7,259 nucleotides of DNA from an uncultured Clostridia bacterium (GTDB taxonomy: Bacteria > Bacillota > Clostridia > Lachnospirales > Lachnospiraceae). Shown piece by piece: positions 4,674 through 7,259 of this stretch. Below the pieces are notes generated by a model. The model searched no databases, was not told the DNA's origin, and saw nothing but the letters and a program-made list of their open reading frames with translations. The translations under genes and the position numbers were made by a program. The stretch lies in the NCBI GenBank assembly GCA_937888895.1, contig CALASV010000410.1, forward strand, positions 1-7,259. Reading direction: 5' to 3'. Positions within the stretch are counted from its first letter, which is position 1. Every line of letters starts with the position of its first letter.

Positions 4674-4702
4674 TAGAAAGGAAATCTGTTACTCTTTCTA
4701 TT
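4672..4702. repeat. 9-bp inverted repeat overlapping the dinG stop codon
   Basis: AATAGAAAG (4672-4680) and CTTTCTATT (4694-4702) are perfect reverse complements separated by 13 bases. The right arm covers part of the dinG stop codon, and the left arm overlaps the candidate promoter before cotJA. The stem is AT-rich and no T-run follows on the minus strand, so it is at best a weak terminator and could be a regulator site. Confidence 0.35.
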
Positions 4703-7139
4703 AATTCCAAAACGTTTCCAATTTTTCTTTCATTATATCTACTGTTACAACCTCATGTGGAAACCATTCTCTTGGAAATAAATCTTGATACGTACTATAT
4801 ACAAATCGTTCATCTAATAATAATATTGCACCCTTATCTTCTGTTGTACGAATAACACGCCCTGCCGATTGCATTACTTTATTCATACCAGGATATAAAT
4901 AAGCATACTCAAATCCTTTTCCATTTTTCTTATCAAAATAATTTTTGAATAATTCTTTTTCATTACATACCATGGGAAGTCCTGTTCCTACAATCACTGT
5001 TCCAATTAATCTGTCATTTCTTAAATCAATTCCTTCTCCAAAAATTCCACCCATCACACAAAATCCAACTGTACGTTTTGTAGGTTGTTCCGAAAATGCT
5101 TGTAAAAATTGTTCTTTTTCCACTTCTGTCATCATTGGATGTTGCACATAAAATTGCACTGACGGGTCTAAAAATGACAAAAGCAATTGTTCTTCTTCCT
5201 CTAGTTCTTCTTTTTGATTCACTTCTACCATTTTCCAATGAAGCATTTTTATTACTACTTCTACCATCTTTTCTAATATTTGATACGATGGAAAAAATAC
5301 AAAATAGTTTCCAACCTTCGCCGATACAAATGCATCTAAATACATTGCTATTTTTTCAAATTCTTCTTTCGTACGTCTTTTATATTTTGTACTAACATCT
5401 TTTCCAATCATAAGCAAACGTCTTTCTGCTTGAAATGGAGATGGTACATAAATTGCATAATCGTCTACCTCTCCACCTAATTGTTCTTTATAATATCCAA
5501 TTGGCAATAACGTAGCTGAAAACAAAATCGCAGAACGTCCTTTTTGTAATCGTTCTTTTAACCTTCTTGCTGGTTCAATGCAAAGAAGCTTTATACGAAA
5601 ATTTCTTTCTGCTGTATAATCCGTATAAATTTGATATTCCCAGTCCATACATTCATAAACTGCAAGAAATCGACGAATTTCAAAATATAAAGTAAGTACA
5701 ACTTCTTTTGTCTCTGCATCCAATATCGTTTCCTTTAAAAAATCTTCATATTCTGTTGATAATTGCATTAATGTAACAATAAAATCACCAATGTTCTCCC
5801 ATACCTTAAAATCTTCACATTCTCGTTTCATACGAAGCAATACACTATTACAATTCTCTAAGTATTTTTCCATCGTTTTACTTTTTCCATGAATCAACCG
5901 CTTTACTAAAAGAAATTGCTCTTTTGTTATCTCTGCACTATACATTTCTCTTGCTCGTTCGACTAAATTATGAGCTTCATCAATTAAAAAAATAATATCT
6001 TGTTTTTTCTCCTCTGCAAAAAATCGTTTCAATGCTACATTTGGGTCAAATACATAATTATAATCACAAATAACAGCATCTGCCCAAACAGCTACATCTA
6101 AACACATTTCAAATGGACAAACCTGATGTTTTTGTGCATATTGCTCGATTAAATTTCTTGTAATAATTTCTTCTTGTGTCAACATATCAAACACTGCTTC
6201 ATTCACTCTATCAAAATGCCCTTTTGCTCTAGGGCATTTTTCTGGATTACATTCTGGTTTTTCTAACACACAAATTTTTTCCTTAGAAGTAATTGTCACA
6301 AAACGAAATCTCATTCCTTGTTCCATCAATAAAGAAAACGTATCTTCTGCTACTGTACGAGCAATCGTCTTTGCTGTTAAATAAAAAATTCGAGAAGATA
6401 ACCCTTCTCCCATCGCTTTTACTGCTGGAAAAATAGTAGAAATTGTTTTTCCAACTCCTGTTGGTGCTTCTACAAACAATTTTTTCTCACGCAAAATACT
6501 TCGATATACTCCTGATACAAACTCTTTTTGCCCTGGACGATAAGAAAAAGGAAACTCCAGCCCCTTCATACTTTCATTTCTTTTTTTTATCCAATTCTTT
6601 TGCCAAAATAACCATTTTACATATTCTTTTACAATACTCTCAAACCATTGTTTTAAGTCCTCTATTGCAAATATTGTTTCAAATCGCTTAATTACTTCTG
6701 TTTCTATATTACAATAAGTAAGCTGTACTCCTATTGATTCTAATTCACGCTGGACGGCATAAATATAGGCATAACATTTTGCTTGTGCTAAATGTACTTC
6801 TATAGGTTGTGTAATATAATTTAAGTCCAAATACATTGTTTTTATTTCATCAATCCAAATCTCTGGTTTTTTTTCTTCTCTATACCAAATACCATCTGCT
6901 CTACCTTCTACTGTTAAAAAAAGTTCCTCCTCATTCTCTATGAAAGGAAGTTCTATTTTTAATGTCACTTCCGATGTATAACTAGATGGCATACTTTTTT
7001 GAATTTTTCGATGAATCCTACTTCCTTCTTGCATAATATCTGAGTCTTTATATCCAGTTCCTCTTGTATTATCAATATCACCAGAGCGTAAAATAAACTC
7101 CACTAAATTTCGTACAGAAACACTAATTTTTTCTACCAT
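4701..7139 (-). CDS. dinG: DinG/XPD-family DNA helicase with N-terminal Cas4-like (PD-(D/E)XK) nuclease domain
   Basis: This is an 812-residue DNA repair helicase. Residues ~1-180 form a PD-(D/E)XK nuclease like Cas4/RecB: His43 in 'GSRIHRKIQ', Asp82 in 'EGRADGIW', Glu98 and Lys100 in 'WIDEIKT', and QxxxY at 119-123. The helicase follows with the Q-motif 'RPGQKEF' (Gln204), Walker A 'EAPTGVGKT' (Lys231), four likely 4Fe-4S cysteines (290, 297, 302, 341; Cys346 is close by), 'DEAH' (387-390), motif III 'SAT' (541-543), motif V 'GIFGEGIDL' (698-706) and motif VI 'QSAGRVIR' (757-764). XPD-type enzymes unwind DNA 5' to 3'. All motifs are intact. ATG 7139 has GGAG 7 bases upstream and a good promoter 45 bases before it. 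It lies 75 bases upstream of cotJA on the same strand. The fusion is known in Clostridia; its exact substrate is not. Confidence 0.92.
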   Translation of the reverse strand: MVEKISVSVRNLVEFILRSGDIDNTRGTGYKDSDIMQEGSRIHRKIQKSMPSSYTSEVTLKIELPFIENEEELFLTVEGRADGIWYREEKKPEIWIDEIKTMYLDLNYITQPIEVHLAQAKCYAYIYAVQRELESIGVQLTYCNIETEVIKRFETIFAIEDLKQWFESIVKEYVKWLFWQKNWIKKRNESMKGLEFPFSYRPGQKEFVSGVYRSILREKKLFVEAPTGVGKTISTIFPAVKAMGEGLSSRIFYLTAKTIARTVAEDTFSLLMEQGMRFRFVTITSKEKICVLEKPECNPEKCPRAKGHFDRVNEAVFDMLTQEEIITRNLIEQYAQKHQVCPFEMCLDVAVWADAVICDYNYVFDPNVALKRFFAEEKKQDIIFLIDEAHNLVERAREMYSAEITKEQFLLVKRLIHGKSKTMEKYLENCNSVLLRMKRECEDFKVWENIGDFIVTLMQLSTEYEDFLKETILDAETKEVVLTLYFEIRRFLAVYECMDWEYQIYTDYTAERNFRIKLLCIEPARRLKERLQKGRSAILFSATLLPIGYYKEQLGGEVDDYAIYVPSPFQAERRLLMIGKDVSTKYKRRTKEEFEKIAMYLDAFVSAKVGNYFVFFPSYQILEKMVEVVIKMLHWKMVEVNQKEELEEEEQLLLSFLDPSVQFYVQHPMMTEVEKEQFLQAFSEQPTKRTVGFCVMGGIFGEGIDLRNDRLIGTVIVGTGLPMVCNEKELFKNYFDKKNGKGFEYAYLYPGMNKVMQSAGRVIRTTEDKGAILLLDERFVYSTYQDLFPREWFPHEVVTVDIMKEKLETFWN

Positions 7140-7183
7140 TACAAAACTCCATTTCTTCCATTATAAGCACATCCCTATTTTTT

Positions 7184-7212
7184 ATTGTATCATACCTCTT
7201 GACCATTGACAA
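7184..7212 (-). promoter_or_regulatory. Sigma-A promoter for dinG
   Basis: On the minus strand the -35 TTGTCA (7207-7212) and -10 TACAAT (7184-7189) are 17 bases apart, and a TG one base before the -10 makes it an extended -10 type. Transcription should start near 7177, leaving a leader of about 38 bases before the dinG ATG. Five of its six -35 bases are shared with the opposite promoter. Confidence 0.75.
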
Positions 7213-7235
7213 TCCATTCTCTTGTCCACTATAAT
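7206..7235 (+). promoter_or_regulatory. Near-consensus sigma-A promoter for a gene beyond the right edge
   Basis: TTGACA (7206-7211) and TATAAT (7230-7235) are both perfect consensus hexamers, with an 18-base spacer. A start near 7242 would give a short leader that includes the AAGGAGG ribosome site at the window end. This predicts a strongly expressed plus-strand gene starting a few bases past 7259. Confidence 0.75.
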
Positions 7236-7252
7236 AGAATTATCAAAACAAC

Positions 7253-7259
7253 AAGGAGG
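7253..7259 (+). promoter_or_regulatory. Ribosome binding site of an off-window gene
   Basis: AAGGAGG at the very end of the window is a perfect match to the anti-Shine-Dalgarno sequence and lies 17 bases downstream of the plus-strand -10 box. The start codon of its gene is expected about 5-9 bases beyond the edge. Confidence 0.65.

Noticed and set aside
4945..5395. Plus- and minus-strand frames of 68-99 codons inside dinG
   Set aside because: They lie within helicase motifs read in another frame; hydrophobic Leu/Phe-rich or Arg/Ser-rich composition is a by-product of dinG codons.
6443..6691. 82-codon plus-strand frame rich in Phe and Leu
   Set aside because: Antisense to the Walker A and nuclease region of dinG; apparent membrane character arises from Lys/Glu-rich codons on the other strand.
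7123..7161. 12-codon upstream frame overlapping the dinG start (ATG at 7161)
   Set aside because: The ribosome site is weak and badly spaced, and the peptide MEEMEFCNGRKN shows no leader-peptide features; likely chance.

Overview
The window looks like DNA from a low-GC, spore-forming Firmicute, probably class Clostridia and perhaps Lachnospiraceae. Three things point that way: the AT-rich codon use, a cotJABC spore-coat operon, and a DinG-type helicase carrying an N-terminal Cas4-like nuclease, an architecture common in Clostridia. The family-level placement is an inference from general resemblance, not from a search.

Layout. (a) 1-443 is a patchwork on the minus strand. It holds the first 29 codons of an aldose 1-epimerase-like gene in 53% GC sequence, then a C-terminal scrap of a YfhO-type membrane protein in 27% GC sequence, then the first ~30 codons of a MobA/MobL-type relaxase. 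The last two are joined in one open reading frame. (b) 444-878 (minus) is a ribbon-helix-helix, MobC-like relaxosome protein. (c) 885-1529 is non-coding and probably holds cis sites of the mobile element: twin hairpins suggestive of an origin of transfer, phased A-tracts, and a hairpin just before the next gene. (d) 1545-3021 (plus) is a two-gene segregation module, a ParR-like DNA-binding adaptor followed by a ParM/StbA actin-like ATPase. (e) 3022-3318 has no gene but is packed with inverted repeats, including an intrinsic terminator inside a larger fold and a 15-bp perfect palindrome. (f) 3319-7139 (minus) is ordinary chromosomal content: dinG, cotJA, cotJB and cotJC, read in that order. (g) 7140-7259 is a divergent promoter region in which two sigma-A-type promoters share their -35 bases; the plus-strand gene lies beyond the window.

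How the parts work together. Blocks b-d form a transfer and maintenance module of a plasmid or integrative element (relaxosome accessory protein, candidate oriT, actin-driven partitioning). Its relaxase gene is cut after ~30 codons and no replication gene is visible, so it is either a decayed element or one cut by rearrangement or misassembly. Blocks f-g encode spore-coat proteins, including a dimanganese catalase-like coat protein with its full metal ligand set, and a DNA repair helicase.

I do not see a clearly new defence or biosynthetic system. The best leads are the cysteine heptad repeat in CotJA, the twin hairpins by mobC, the folded region after parM, the shared -35 promoters, and the chimeric left end.
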